A stretch of 64,000 bases of DNA from Stagnihabitans tardus. Its GTDB lineage: Bacteria > Pseudomonadota > Alphaproteobacteria > Rhodobacterales > Rhodobacteraceae. How positions within the stretch are numbered: the first letter of the stretch is position 1; each line of letters begins with the position of its first letter. The position numbers and the translations under genes are program-made. Below are positions 36,125-44,359 of this stretch, piece after piece. The notes beneath the pieces were generated by a model that saw only the letters and a program-made list of their open reading frames with translations, did no database searches and was not told the DNA's origin. The stretch spans positions 62,001-126,000 of the forward strand of contig NZ_JAABNR010000006.1 of NCBI RefSeq assembly GCF_009925085.1, read 5' to 3'.

Positions 36125-37017
36125 GCGATTTCCGGCGCCACCGGCGGCGCCACTGACACTGACATCGGTGCCAGTTCAAGGGTCAGGAATCGGGCCACTT
36201 CGGCGATCCCCGGGGGACTTCCGGCCACGGCCAGAACCACCGCCTCGGTCGGCGCATCCACGACCGGACGCAGCACCAGGGGCCGCCCGTCATGGCTCTG
36301 GCGCGGCGCGGGCTGGGTCCAGGACAGGCCCAAGCCCAGGCCATTGGCGGCGAAAGAGCGCATCAGGTCCAGGCTCGCACAGCGATGGGCGATGCGCGGC
36401 GAGAGGCCCGCCGCATGGAACAGGCTTTGCACATGGGCGATCGAGAGGTCCTGGTCGGTCAGCACCAGGGGATGGGCGGCGATCTCGGCCAGGGTCAGGG
36501 CGGGCTTTTCGGCCAGGGGATGGTCCGGCGCCATGACCGCCCGGGGCGCGATCCGCGCCAGGTCATGCAGCACCCAGGGCCCCGGCGGCAGCCCCAGCGC
36601 CCAGGTCAGGGCGGCGTCGATCTGGCCCTGCTCCAAAGCCTCGGCGAGGGGGCGAAAGCCCATGGGACGCGGGGCGATCTGCGCGCTATGGGCGATCAGG
36701 GGCGCGAGGGTTGCCGGCGCCAGATCCTCGAAGATCCCCAGCCGCAGGGGCGCCCGGGTCTGGCCCTGCATCAGGGCGGCCAGCCCCGCGACATGGGTCG
36801 CGGCCTCGGCCAGCCAGGCGGTGCCGAAGGCCGTGGGGGTCAAGGGCCCCCCGGGGCGGCGCAGGAACAGGGGCTGGCCAAGCGCGGTCTCCAGCTGCGC
36901 CAAGGCCACCGACAAAGCGGGCTGGCTGACATGCAGCGCGAGCGCTGCCGAGGTCAGCCCGCCATGTTCAGCCACGGCCAGCGCATATTCCAGTTGGCGG
37001 AGCGTCAGGGATAACAT
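36112..37017 (-). CDS. LysR-family transcriptional regulator
   Basis: 301-residue LTTR with the N-terminal winged HTH MLSLTLRQLEYALAVAEHGGLTSAALALHVSQPALSVALAQLETALGQPLFLRR and a substrate-binding domain. The ATG at 37017 gives the normal family start; the longer upstream reading into the intergenic region is unlikely. It is divergent from a phytanoyl-CoA dioxygenase-like gene with an inverted repeat between them, the typical LTTR-target layout. The effector is unknown. Confidence 0.88.
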   Translation of the reverse strand: MLSLTLRQLEYALAVAEHGGLTSAALALHVSQPALSVALAQLETALGQPLFLRRPGGPLTPTAFGTAWLAEAATHVAGLAALMQGQTRAPLRLGIFEDLAPATLAPLIAHSAQIAPRPMGFRPLAEALEQGQIDAALTWALGLPPGPWVLHDLARIAPRAVMAPDHPLAEKPALTLAEIAAHPLVLTDQDLSIAHVQSLFHAAGLSPRIAHRCASLDLMRSFAANGLGLGLSWTQPAPRQSHDGRPLVLRPVVDAPTEAVVLAVAGSPPGIAEVARFLTLELAPMSVSVAPPVAPEIAKAL

Positions 37018-37032
37018 GGGATTATGGCCTTC

Positions 37033-37052
37033 TTCCAAAGGTATTATTGGAA
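37033..37052. promoter_or_regulatory. Inverted repeat between LysR and dioxygenase genes
   Basis: TTCCAAAGGTATTATTGGAA: arms TTCCAA and TTGGAA around 8 bp. Position in the 80-bp divergent gap and dyad size suit a LysR-type operator controlling both genes. Confidence 0.55.
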
Positions 37053-37097
37053 CGAAAGCCCGCGCCATGGCAAGAGGGTCCAAACAGGAGGCGCGAC

Positions 37098-37880
37098 ATG
37101 GTGACGGATCAGATGGTGGAAGACTTCCAGCGCGACGGGGTCGTGCTGGTCAAGGGCCTGTGGAAGGACTGGGTGGAGCCCCTGCGCGCCGGCATCGCGC
37201 GCAACATGGCCGAGCCGGGGCCCTATGCGGCCGAGAACCTGAAACCCGGCGAGCCCGGCCGCTTCTTCGACGACTATTGCAACTGGGAGCGCATCCCCGA
37301 GTTCCGCGATGTGATCTTCAACTCGGGCGTGGCCGATGTGGCGGCAAAGCTCATGCGGTCGCAGCGTGTGCAGATGTTCCACGACCATGTGCTGGTGAAA
37401 GAGCCCGGGACCTCGAAGCCCACGCCCTGGCACCAGGACGGGCCCTATTACTTCGTGGCGGGCCGCCAGACGATCAGCTTCTGGTCGCCCCTGGACCCGG
37501 TGACGCAAGCCTCGCTGCGCTGCGTGGCGGGCAGCCATCTCTGGCCGAAAGAGGTCCTGCCCAAGCGCTGGCTGGCCGATACCGCCTTCTACCCGGACCC
37601 CGAGAAATACATGCCCGTCCCCGACCCCGATGCCGAGGGGATGAAGGTCCTTGAATGGGAGATGGAGCCCGGCGACGCCGTGGCCTTCGACTACCTGACC
37701 CTGCACGGCGCGCGCGGCAACGAGGCGGCCACCCGCCGCCGCGCCTTCTCTTTGCGGCTGGTGGGCGAGGATGCCCGCGTCGTCGACCGCCCCGGCCGGA
37801 CCTCTCCGCCCTATCCGGGTCACGATATGAAGGCGGGCGAACGGCTGCGGGAAGACTGGTTCCCGGTGCTGCGGGCTTAG
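37098..37880 (+). CDS. Phytanoyl-CoA dioxygenase (PhyH) family protein
   Basis: 260-residue Fe(II)/2-oxoglutarate oxygenase. The metal triad is visible: H-x-D in TPWHQDGPYYF and the distal His in FDYLTLHGARGN, followed by RRRAFSLRLVGED with the Arg expected for 2-oxoglutarate binding. The ATG at 37098 follows AGGAGGCG. Substrates in this family range from phytanoyl-CoA to ectoine and various metabolites, so the target is unknown. It is divergent from a LysR regulator that likely controls it. Confidence 0.87.
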   Translation: MVTDQMVEDFQRDGVVLVKGLWKDWVEPLRAGIARNMAEPGPYAAENLKPGEPGRFFDDYCNWERIPEFRDVIFNSGVADVAAKLMRSQRVQMFHDHVLVKEPGTSKPTPWHQDGPYYFVAGRQTISFWSPLDPVTQASLRCVAGSHLWPKEVLPKRWLADTAFYPDPEKYMPVPDPDAEGMKVLEWEMEPGDAVAFDYLTLHGARGNEAATRRRAFSLRLVGEDARVVDRPGRTSPPYPGHDMKAGERLREDWFPVLRA

Positions 37881-38114
37881 GTCTGGCGGAAAGCGCTGGA
37901 GGGGCCGCCTGCCCCTCCAGACCTCCCCGGGGATATTTATGAAAAGATGAAAGACGCAGAGCCCCCTTTTCGCCCTTGCCGCTTGCCCCGACGAGTGCCC
38001 AATGCCTTGCGGCTCCGTCATCGCAAGGGTCTCGCGCCTGTTGGCTGGCACTCTCCTCCCATTCATCTTTTCACAAATATCCCACGGGGGTCCGGGGGTG
38101 TGAAACCCCCGGGC
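37881..38114. repeat. Two composite elements facing each other before cysS leader
   Basis: Element one: hairpin CTGGAGGGG-CCGCCTG-CCCCTCCAG (37896-37920), then CCGGGGATATTTATGAAAAGATGAAAG (to 37951). Element two (38060-38114), inverted: CATCTTTTCACAAATATCCC, then ACGGGGGT and hairpin CCGGGGG-TGTGAAA-CCCCCGG (38092-38112). The first hairpin stem is identical to that at 53540 but its loop is different. No gene is seen in this region. Confidence 0.75.
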
Positions 38115-38217
38115 TCAGCCACAAGGCATGCACCTCGGGGGATCGGGAGAAACCCGTAGCCCGGGGGATACCCGGGGCGCCCCGGGCCCGAAAAGTGGCG
38201 CGCCCCCCAGATTTCCC
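38115..38217. other. Non-coding, decayed palindrome
   Basis: No gene. GTAGCCCGGGGGATACCCGGGGC (38155-38177) and CGCCCCGGGCCCG form a decayed copy of the 18-bp CCCGGGGTATACCCCGGG palindrome. Confidence 0.5.
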
Positions 38218-38246
38218 TTGGGTTTGGGGTTTCGCGCTGCTAGAAC
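38218..38246 (+). promoter_or_regulatory. Predicted cysS-leader promoter
   Basis: TTGGGT (38218-38223), a 17-bp spacer and TAGAAC (38241-38246). The ATG of the leader peptide follows only 7 nt after the -10, so transcription would start at or right before that ATG, making the leader peptide leaderless. The -35 is weak. Confidence 0.5.
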
Positions 38247-38253
38247 GCCGCCC

Positions 38254-38298
38254 ATGACGGATATGCGCATCATCGACATCTGCTGCATTACCGACTGA
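38254..38298 (+). CDS. Cys-Cys leader peptide upstream of cysS
   Basis: 14-codon [17 protein letters not shown] with tandem UGC codons (38281-38286), 71 bp before the cysS start. There is no room for a Shine-Dalgarno if the promoter at 38218 is right, so translation would be leaderless, as for the trp leader peptide peTrpL of Sinorhizobium meliloti. Downstream, CCGCCTG (38341-38347) can pair with CAGGCGG (38305-38311) or, through GCCTG, with CAGGC (38353-38357) just before the cysS SD. Stalling at the Cys codons could choose between these. No intrinsic terminator is visible. Confidence 0.65.
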   Translation: MTDMRIIDICCITD

Positions 38299-38369
38299 CA
38301 TCGTCAGGCGGTCCGTCCTTCGTATCCCATCGAAATCGGCCCGCCTGGCACTCAGGCTTTGGAGGGATC

Positions 38370-39749
38370 ATGGGGATCAGGCTGCACAATTCGGCGACGC
38401 GGGCGAAGGAAGACTTCGTTCCGATCGATGCTTCCAATGTGCGGATGTATGTCTGCGGACCCACGGTCTATGACCGCGCCCATATCGGCAATGCGCGGCC
38501 CGTTGTGGTCTTCGACACGCTTTATCGGCTTTTGCGCCATGTCTATGGTGAGGCCCATGTGACCTATGTCCGCAACTTCACCGATGTGGACGACAAGATC
38601 AACGCCACCGCCCAGGCGCGGAAGGCCGCCGGAGATGCCCGGCCCCTGGAGGCCCTGATCCGCGAGCGCACCGAAGAGACCATCGGCTGGTATCATGCCG
38701 ATATGGACGCCTTGGGCGCGCTGCGGCCCAAAATCGAGCCTCGGGCGACAGACTACATCGGGCAGATGGTGGCGATGATCGCGGGGCTGATTGCCGGGGG
38801 CCATGCCTATGCGAAAGAGGGCCATGTGCTCTTCCGCGTGCGGTCTTATGCGGAATATGGGCGGCTTTCGGGGCGGTCGGTGGATGACATGATCGCAGGC
38901 GCACGCGTCGAGGTCGCGCCCTTCAAGGAAGACCCGATGGACTTCGTGCTCTGGAAGCCCTCGGATGCCGATCTGCCGGGTTGGGAGAGCCCTTGGGGTC
39001 GGGGGCGGCCGGGTTGGCATATCGAATGCTCGGCCATGGCGCATGAGCTTCTGGGGGCGGAGTTCGATATCCATGGCGGAGGCTTGGACCTGCAATTCCC
39101 CCACCACGAGAACGAGATCGCGCAAAGCTGCTGCGCGGGGCACGGCTTTGCGCGCGTCTGGATGCACAACGAGATGCTGCAGGTCGAGGGCAAGAAGATG
39201 TCCAAGTCCTTGGGGAATTTCTTCACGGTGCGGGATTTGCTGGAGAAGGGTGTGCCGGGGGAAGTGATCCGCATTGTGTTCCTCGGCACGCATTACGGCA
39301 AGCCGATGGACTGGACGGCGGAGAAGGCGGCGCAAGCCGAAGCCACCTTGCGCAAGTGGCGAGGGCTTGTCGCGGGGATTGACCCCGCTCCAACCCCGCT
39401 GCCGGGGGTGGTGGCGGCGTTGTCCGATGATCTCAACACGGCGGGCGCGCTGGCCGAATGCCATGCGGCGGCGGGGCGCGGGGATTATGCGGGGCTTCTG
39501 GCCTCGGCGCGGGTGATGGGGCTTTTGACGGAGGAGATGGGGGAATGGGCGCGGGGCGTCGATCTCTCGGGGCTCGCGGCCAAGCTTTCCACCTTGCGCG
39601 AGGCGGCCAAGGCCTCCAAGGACTTCGCCCCGGTCGATGCCCTGAAATCCGCGCTCCTGGCGGCAGGGGTCGAGGTGCGGATGAGCAAGGACGGGGTGGA
39701 GCTCATGCCCGGCGCGGGCTTTGACGCCACGAAACTGGAGGCACTGTGA
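38370..39749 (+). CDS. cysS: Cysteinyl-tRNA synthetase CysS
   Basis: 459-residue class I synthetase that charges tRNA-Cys. The zinc and ATP motifs are intact: [18 protein letters not shown] (HIGH-type motif), [19 protein letters not shown] (Zn ligands) and [10 protein letters not shown] (KMSKS). GGAGGGATC precedes the ATG. The upstream leader ORF with two cysteine codons suggests control by charged tRNA-Cys, the direct product of the enzyme. The last bases overlap the ATG of a 36-codon small ORF. Confidence 0.96.
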   Translation: MGIRLHNSATRAKEDFVPIDASNVRMYVCGPTVYDRAHIGNARPVVVFDTLYRLLRHVYGEAHVTYVRNFTDVDDKINATAQARKAAGDARPLEALIRERTEETIGWYHADMDALGALRPKIEPRATDYIGQMVAMIAGLIAGGHAYAKEGHVLFRVRSYAEYGRLSGRSVDDMIAGARVEVAPFKEDPMDFVLWKPSDADLPGWESPWGRGRPGWHIECSAMAHELLGAEFDIHGGGLDLQFPHHENEIAQSCCAGHGFARVWMHNEMLQVEGKKMSKSLGNFFTVRDLLEKGVPGEVIRIVFLGTHYGKPMDWTAEKAAQAEATLRKWRGLVAGIDPAPTPLPGVVAALSDDLNTAGALAECHAAAGRGDYAGLLASARVMGLLTEEMGEWARGVDLSGLAAKLSTLREAAKASKDFAPVDALKSALLAAGVEVRMSKDGVELMPGAGFDATKLEAL

Positions 39750-39859
39750 TGGAGGCCACCCAAGGGCCCAAGGCAGCGCTGCGGATGATCGCCCAGGCTC
39801 CTGGGCACGATCTTTCGCCGAAAAATGGTAGGGCCCGGCTGGGCAAGGACAGGGTCTAA
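39749..39859 (+). CDS. 36-residue coupled small ORF between cysS and cimA
   Basis: A short ORF with ATG overlapping the cysS stop (TGATG) and TAA ending 1 nt before the cimA ATG (TAACATG). It begins [13 protein letters not shown] and ends RARLGKDRV, a basic, Ala/Gly-rich peptide. A CCCAGG-CT-CCTGGG hairpin lies inside it. The exact fit between two genes suggests a coupling ORF through which ribosomes reach cimA, whose own SD is weak; it may also be a real small protein. Chance cannot be excluded. Confidence 0.45.
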   Translation: MEATQGPKAALRMIAQAPGHDLSPKNGRARLGKDRV

Positions 39860-39860
39860 C

Positions 39861-41468
39861 ATGGAACGACTTTATCTTTTCGACACGACCCTGCGGGACG
39901 GCCAGCAGACCCAGGGCGTCCAGTTCTCCACCGCCGAAAAGCAGCGCATCGCGCGGGCGCTGGATGACCTGGGCGTCGATTACATCGAGGGCGGTTGGCC
40001 GGGAGCGAACCCGACCGACAGCGACTTCTTTGCGGCCGCACCGCAGACCCGCGCCACCATGACCGCCTTTGGCATGACCAAAAGGGTCGGGCGCTCGGCT
40101 GCCAATGACGACGTTTTGGCCGCCGTCCTGGATGCCGGGACGCCTGCGGTGTGCCTGGTGGGGAAATCCCATGAGTTCCATGTGGTCACCGCCTTGGGCG
40201 TCACGTTGGAGGAAAACCGCGAGGCCATCGCCGAAAGCTTCGCCCATGTCACGGCCAAGGGCCGCGAGGCGCTTTTCGATGCCGAGCACTTCTTCGACGG
40301 CTACAAATCCAACCCGTCTTACGCTGTAAGCTGCCTGCGCGCCGCGCTGGAGGCTGGCGCCCGCTGGCTGGTGCTTTGTGACACCAACGGCGGCACCCTG
40401 CCCGCCGAGGTCCACCGTATCGTGACGGAAGTCATCGCCCAGGGCATCCCCGGAGACCGCCTCGGCATCCATTGCCATGACGACACTGGCCACGCCGTTG
40501 CGAACTCCCTGGCGGCGGTCGATGCGGGGGTGCGCCAGATCCAGGGCACGCTGAACGGGCTGGGGGAGCGCTGCGGCAATGCCAACCTGACCACGATCAT
40601 CCCGACGCTGCTCTTGAAGGAGCCCTACCGCAGCCGCTATCAGACCGGGGTCTCGCCCGAGGGCCTGCGGGGCCTTCTGCGCGACAGCCGGATGCTGGAC
40701 GATATCCTGAACCGCGTCCCCGCGCGGCAGGCTCCTTACGTGGGCGCCTCGGCCTTTGCCCATAAGGCGGGGCTCCATGCCAGCGCGATCCTGAAGAACC
40801 CCACCACTTACGAACATGTTGACCCCGCCCTGGTCGGCAACGAGCGCGTCATCCCGATGTCGAACCAGGCGGGACAGTCGAACCTGCGCACCCGCCTCGC
40901 CCAGGCCGGGATCGAGGTCCCCCCGGGCGATCCGCGCCTTGGCCGCATCCTCGACCTGGTCAAGGAGCGCGAGGACCAGGGCTATGCCTATGACGGCGCC
41001 CAGGCCTCGTTTGAACTCTTGGCGCGGCGGGAGCTGGGTGCCCTGCCCGCCTTTTTCGAAGTGCTGCGCTATCGCGTGACGGTCGAACGGCGGAAGTCGG
41101 CCTCGCAGGGGATCGTGACGATCTCGGAGGCGGTCGTGGTGGTCAAGATCGGCGACCAGGTGATGATGTCGGTCAGCGACTCGGCCTCGGACACCAAGGA
41201 CGACAATGGGCCGGTGAATGCGCTGTCCAAGGCGCTGGCCAAGGACCTCGGCCCCTATCAGGCGGTGATCGACGACATGAACCTGGTGGATTTCAAGGTC
41301 CGCATCACGGGCGACGGCACGGATGCCGTGACGCGGGTCATCATCGACAGCGAGGACGGCCAGGGCCGCCGCTGGTCCACCGTGGGGGTCAGCGCCAATA
41401 TCGTGGACGCCTCTTTCGAGGCGCTTCTGGACGCGATCACCTGGAAGCTGGTGCGGGATGCTCGCTGA
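39861..41468 (+). CDS. cimA: Citramalate synthase CimA
   Basis: 535-residue enzyme of the LeuA/HMGL-like family that condenses pyruvate with acetyl-CoA to citramalate, a threonine-independent route to 2-oxobutyrate and isoleucine. LYLFDTTLRDGQQTQGVQFS and IHCHDDTGHAVANSLAAVDAGVRQIQGTLNGLGERCGNAN are the catalytic-domain signatures, and the C-terminal LeuA dimer/regulatory domain starts at about 400. The ATG at 39861 follows the TAA of the small ORF. It overlaps the next gene by 11 bp. Confidence 0.93.
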   Translation: MERLYLFDTTLRDGQQTQGVQFSTAEKQRIARALDDLGVDYIEGGWPGANPTDSDFFAAAPQTRATMTAFGMTKRVGRSAANDDVLAAVLDAGTPAVCLVGKSHEFHVVTALGVTLEENREAIAESFAHVTAKGREALFDAEHFFDGYKSNPSYAVSCLRAALEAGARWLVLCDTNGGTLPAEVHRIVTEVIAQGIPGDRLGIHCHDDTGHAVANSLAAVDAGVRQIQGTLNGLGERCGNANLTTIIPTLLLKEPYRSRYQTGVSPEGLRGLLRDSRMLDDILNRVPARQAPYVGASAFAHKAGLHASAILKNPTTYEHVDPALVGNERVIPMSNQAGQSNLRTRLAQAGIEVPPGDPRLGRILDLVKEREDQGYAYDGAQASFELLARRELGALPAFFEVLRYRVTVERRKSASQGIVTISEAVVVVKIGDQVMMSVSDSASDTKDDNGPVNALSKALAKDLGPYQAVIDDMNLVDFKVRITGDGTDAVTRVIIDSEDGQGRRWSTVGVSANIVDASFEALLDAITWKLVRDAR

Positions 41469-42201
41469 CCTCGTCCAGCGTGGCGACCCCGACCGCTTTG
41501 CCGCGACCCTGGCCATGCCAGCCGCCTTGCGCGAGAGGCTCTGGGTGCTTTGGGCCTTCAACCTCGAGGTCGCCCGCGCGCCTTGGGTCTCGACCAACCC
41601 GCTGATCGCCGAGATGCGGCTGCAGTTCTGGGCCGATGTGGTCGAGGAAGCGACCCCGCGCGCCCATGAGGTGGCGGGGCCGCTGCATGAGGTGATGACG
41701 GCGACGCCTGCCCTGCGTCCGGTGCTGGCCAAGCTGATCGCCGCGCGGCGTCTGGACATCGCCCGCGAGCCCTTCGCCGACAGCGCCTTCGACGCCTATC
41801 TCGAGGACACCGCTGCGGGGCTCCTCTGGGCCGCGGCGCTCTCCTGCGAAGCCCCGCCCGAGGCCGAGACCGCCTTCCGGGCGCTTGGCTGGGCCATGGG
41901 GCTCGCAAATTTCCTGCGCGCCCTGCCCGAGCTGCAGGCGCGCGGCTGGGCGGCCCTGGACATGGACCCCGCCGCCCTGCGGCTGAAGGCGCAGGAGGGG
42001 CTGAACCACCTGGCGATCGCCCGGGCGCAAAGGGCCGCGATGGGCCGCGCTGCTCCGGTGGCCTTGGTCGGCTGGCAGGCGGGCGGGCTCCTTCACCTGG
42101 CCGAGGAGAACCCGCTTCGGGTGGGCGAGGGGAAACTGGCCCTGTCGGAATTCCGCAAAAGGGGCGGGCTGCTCTGGCAGGCCTTCACGGGGCGCTTCTG
42201 A
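41458..42201 (+). CDS. Squalene/phytoene synthase-family protein without Asp motifs
   Basis: 247-residue protein of the trans-isoprenyl-diphosphate synthase fold; segments WVLWAFNLEVARAPW, MRLQFWADVVEEA and WAMGLANFLRALPELQARG align with known positions. The two aspartate-rich metal motifs (DxxxD) are replaced: the first reads QFWADVVEE and the second FLRALPELQ, so the prenyl-transfer chemistry is probably lost. It resembles NDUFAF6-type proteins, which are complex I assembly factors. The ATG lies 11 bp inside cimA and is preceded by GGTGCGG. Confidence 0.78.
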   Translation: MLADLVQRGDPDRFAATLAMPAALRERLWVLWAFNLEVARAPWVSTNPLIAEMRLQFWADVVEEATPRAHEVAGPLHEVMTATPALRPVLAKLIAARRLDIAREPFADSAFDAYLEDTAAGLLWAAALSCEAPPEAETAFRALGWAMGLANFLRALPELQARGWAALDMDPAALRLKAQEGLNHLAIARAQRAAMGRAAPVALVGWQAGGLLHLAEENPLRVGEGKLALSEFRKRGGLLWQAFTGRF

Positions 42202-42206
42202 ACCCT

Positions 42207-42300
42207 TGGGGGCGCTGCCCCCCATGCCATTGGTTTCCCGAACCAATGGCGAAACCAAAGGCATAGCCCGGGATATCTGCGCAAGCATGAAAGCAGAAAA
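42207..42300. repeat. Composite element, type B
   Basis: Close after the stop codon: GGGGGC-GCT-GCCCCC hairpin, then a long hairpin CCATTGGTT-TCCCG-AACCAATGG (about 42230-42252), then the core CCCGGGATATCTGCGCAAGCATGAAAGC. This has the same part order as at 5782 but an unrelated, perfectly paired first stem. Confidence 0.7.
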
Positions 42301-42388
42301 AGAGTGCCTCGGGGAGACTGCCGCAGGGTAGGAGCCTGAACGCCGGCGCGAAAGGCGGGGCCCCGAGGTCTTTTGCGATACGGGCAGA

Positions 42389-42832
42389 CTAAAGCTGCCT
42401 CATGAACCGCCGCGCGGGGTTGGGTATCGGTTGATAGTCCTGTGCCATGTAAAACGCATGGGCGGAGGCATTCTCGGCATGGGTTCCAATGATCAGATAG
42501 GAACACCCCATCGCGCGGCCCAAATCCTCGCAGGCCGCAAGCAGCGCCCGGCCGAGGCCGCGCCCCCGCGCATGGCCCTCGACGTAAAGGTGATGCAGGT
42601 CCAAGCCGCGCTCGCCGTGCTGGAGCCGCGCCAGGGGCAAAAGCGCGGCATAGCCCAGAAGGGCGCCCTCTTCCTCGACCACCAGCACATGAAACCAGGG
42701 CACCGGCCCGAAGAGATCGCCCTCAAGGCTCTCCTCTGTCAAGCGCGGCAGATCGTCATGATGCCGCGCCAAGCCCTGAACCATGGGCAGCAGCCCCGGC
42801 AAATCCCGGCGCTCGGCCTTGCGGATCTTCAT
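42389..42832 (-). CDS. GNAT-family N-acetyltransferase
   Basis: 147-residue single-domain GNAT protein. The acetyl-CoA pocket HARGRGLGRALLAACEDLGRAMG (about 92-114) has the R/Q-x-x-G-x-G/A signature. The start MKIRKAERRDLPGLLPMVQGLARHHDD and the end SAHAFYMAQDYQPIPNPARRFMRQL are typical. The substrate is unknown. The ATG at 42832 is the natural family start; a longer reading into the repeats upstream is rejected. Confidence 0.85.
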   Translation of the reverse strand: MKIRKAERRDLPGLLPMVQGLARHHDDLPRLTEESLEGDLFGPVPWFHVLVVEEEGALLGYAALLPLARLQHGERGLDLHHLYVEGHARGRGLGRALLAACEDLGRAMGCSYLIIGTHAENASAHAFYMAQDYQPIPNPARRFMRQL

Positions 42833-42842
42833 CGCCCCCGCC

Positions 42843-42980
42843 CTTTCATACTTGCCCAAATACTCCCTTGCCCCGGCATCCCATATCCCCTGGCTTTCAA
42901 TTTGGCCCAAATACTCAAACCGCCCTGCCGATCCTGCGCCTTGGGGCTTTCATACTGGCCCAAATATCCCCGCCGGAGGC
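42843..42980. repeat. Three composite-element cores in tandem
   Basis: Cores CTTTCA..TTGCCCAAATACTC (42843), CTTTCAATTTGGCCCAAATACTC (42894) and CTTTCATACTGGCCCAAATATCCCC (42947). They follow each other at 51 and 53 bp in the same orientation between the start of the GNAT gene and the end of pgk. Only the last keeps the following GCCGGAGGC. Confidence 0.75.
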
Positions 42981-43041
42981 ACCGCCGCGCAAACGGCCCC
43001 CAAAAGCAATGAGGCGGGCCCTGGCCCGCCTCTCCGCTGGA

Positions 43042-44232
43042 TCAACGGTTCAGCGCCGCGACGCCGGGGAGTTCTTTCCCCTCCATCCATTCGAGGAAAG
43101 CCCCGCCCGCCGTCGAGATGAAGGTGAAGTCCTCGGCCACGCCTGCGTGATGCAGGGCCGAGACCGTGTCACCGCCCCCCGCCACCGAGACGAGCTTCCC
43201 CGCCTTGGTCAGCGCCGCCGCTGCCTTGGCCGCAGCCACCGTGGCGGCGTCGAAGGGCGTCAGCTCGAAAGCGCCCAAGGGCCCGTTCCAGATCAAGGTC
43301 TTGGAGGCAGCAAAGACCGCCTCGATCGCCTTCACAGTGGCGGGGCCCGCGTCCAGGATCATCTGATCCGCCGGGCAATCCGCTGCGGCCACCGTCTGGT
43401 TGGCAGCGCCCGCCTTGAACTCACCCGCCACGACGACATCCACCGGCAGATGGATCGTGCAGCCCGCCGCCTTGGCCTTCTCCAGGATTTCCAGCGCAGT
43501 CGGCGCCATATCGCGTTCGGCCAGGGACTTGCCGACCTCGATGCCCTGCGCCACGAGGAAGGTGTTCGCCATCCCCCCGCCGATCACCAGGTGATCGACC
43601 TTGGTCACGAGGTTGCCCAGAAGGTCCAGCTTGGTCGAGACCTTGGCCCCGCCCACCACCGCAACCACCGGGCGCTGCGGCGTGCCCAAGGCGGCCTCCA
43701 GCGCCTTCAACTCCGCCTCCATCAGCCGGCCAGCGGCAGAGGGCAAGAGATGCGCCAGGCCTTCGGTCGAGGCATGGGCCCGATGCGCGGCCGAGAAGGC
43801 ATCGTTCACGAAGACATCGCCAAGGGCAGCCATCTCGGCCGCCAGAGCCGGGTCATTCTTCTCTTCGCCCGCGTGGAAACGGGTGTTCTCCAAAAGGACC
43901 ACATCACCCTGGCCCGCAGCCGCGATGGCCTCGCGCGCGGGGGCGCCGACGCAATCCGATCCGAAGACCACCTTGCGCCCCAGCGAAGCCGCAACCGCCG
44001 AGGTCAGGCGACCAAGGCTCATCTCCGGCACGACCTTGCCCTTGGGCCGGTCGAAATGCGCCAGGAGCACGACCTTGGCGCCAAGCGCAATCAAGTCCTC
44101 GACCGTGGGCTTGATCTTGTCGATCCGGGTCGTGTCGGTGACACGCTCCCCCTCCATCGGCACATTGATATCCACCCGCACGAGCACCGTCTTGCCCGCC
44201 AGCGCCATGTCGTCAATCGTCTTCCAGGCCAT
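43042..44232 (-). CDS. pgk: Phosphoglycerate kinase Pgk
   Basis: 396-residue glycolytic/Calvin-cycle kinase that interconverts 1,3-bisphosphoglycerate and 3-phosphoglycerate with [20 protein letters not shown], the [12 protein letters not shown] segment, [16 protein letters not shown] and [11 protein letters not shown] match the family throughout. The ATG at 44232 sits 5 nt after GGAGG; a tandem ATG at 44235 is only 2 nt away from it and less likely. It is divergent from ppiB. Confidence 0.96.
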   Translation of the reverse strand: MAWKTIDDMALAGKTVLVRVDINVPMEGERVTDTTRIDKIKPTVEDLIALGAKVVLLAHFDRPKGKVVPEMSLGRLTSAVAASLGRKVVFGSDCVGAPAREAIAAAGQGDVVLLENTRFHAGEEKNDPALAAEMAALGDVFVNDAFSAAHRAHASTEGLAHLLPSAAGRLMEAELKALEAALGTPQRPVVAVVGGAKVSTKLDLLGNLVTKVDHLVIGGGMANTFLVAQGIEVGKSLAERDMAPTALEILEKAKAAGCTIHLPVDVVVAGEFKAGAANQTVAAADCPADQMILDAGPATVKAIEAVFAASKTLIWNGPLGAFELTPFDAATVAAAKAAAALTKAGKLVSVAGGGDTVSALHHAGVAEDFTFISTAGGAFLEWMEGKELPGVAALNR

Positions 44233-44304
44233 CATCGCCTCCTGAACCGGAACGCTCTCGGTCCCCTCTTTCCGCGCAAAGCGGGCAAAGGTCAACGCCT
44301 GCCC

Positions 44305-44333
44305 TTGGACTCGGCTGGCCCTTCGGCTAGTTT
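44305..44333 (+). promoter_or_regulatory. Predicted ppiB promoter
   Basis: TTGGAC (44305-44310), 17-bp spacer, TAGTTT (44328-44333). AGGAAAGGAG follows before the ATG at 44360. Confidence 0.5.
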
Positions 44334-44359
44334 CGCGCCCAATCAGGAAAGGAGCCAAG

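Noticed and set aside
43010-43042. Intrinsic terminator of pgk
   Set aside because: GGCGGGCC-type complementarity near 43013-43031 exists but no T-tract on the minus strand follows it.
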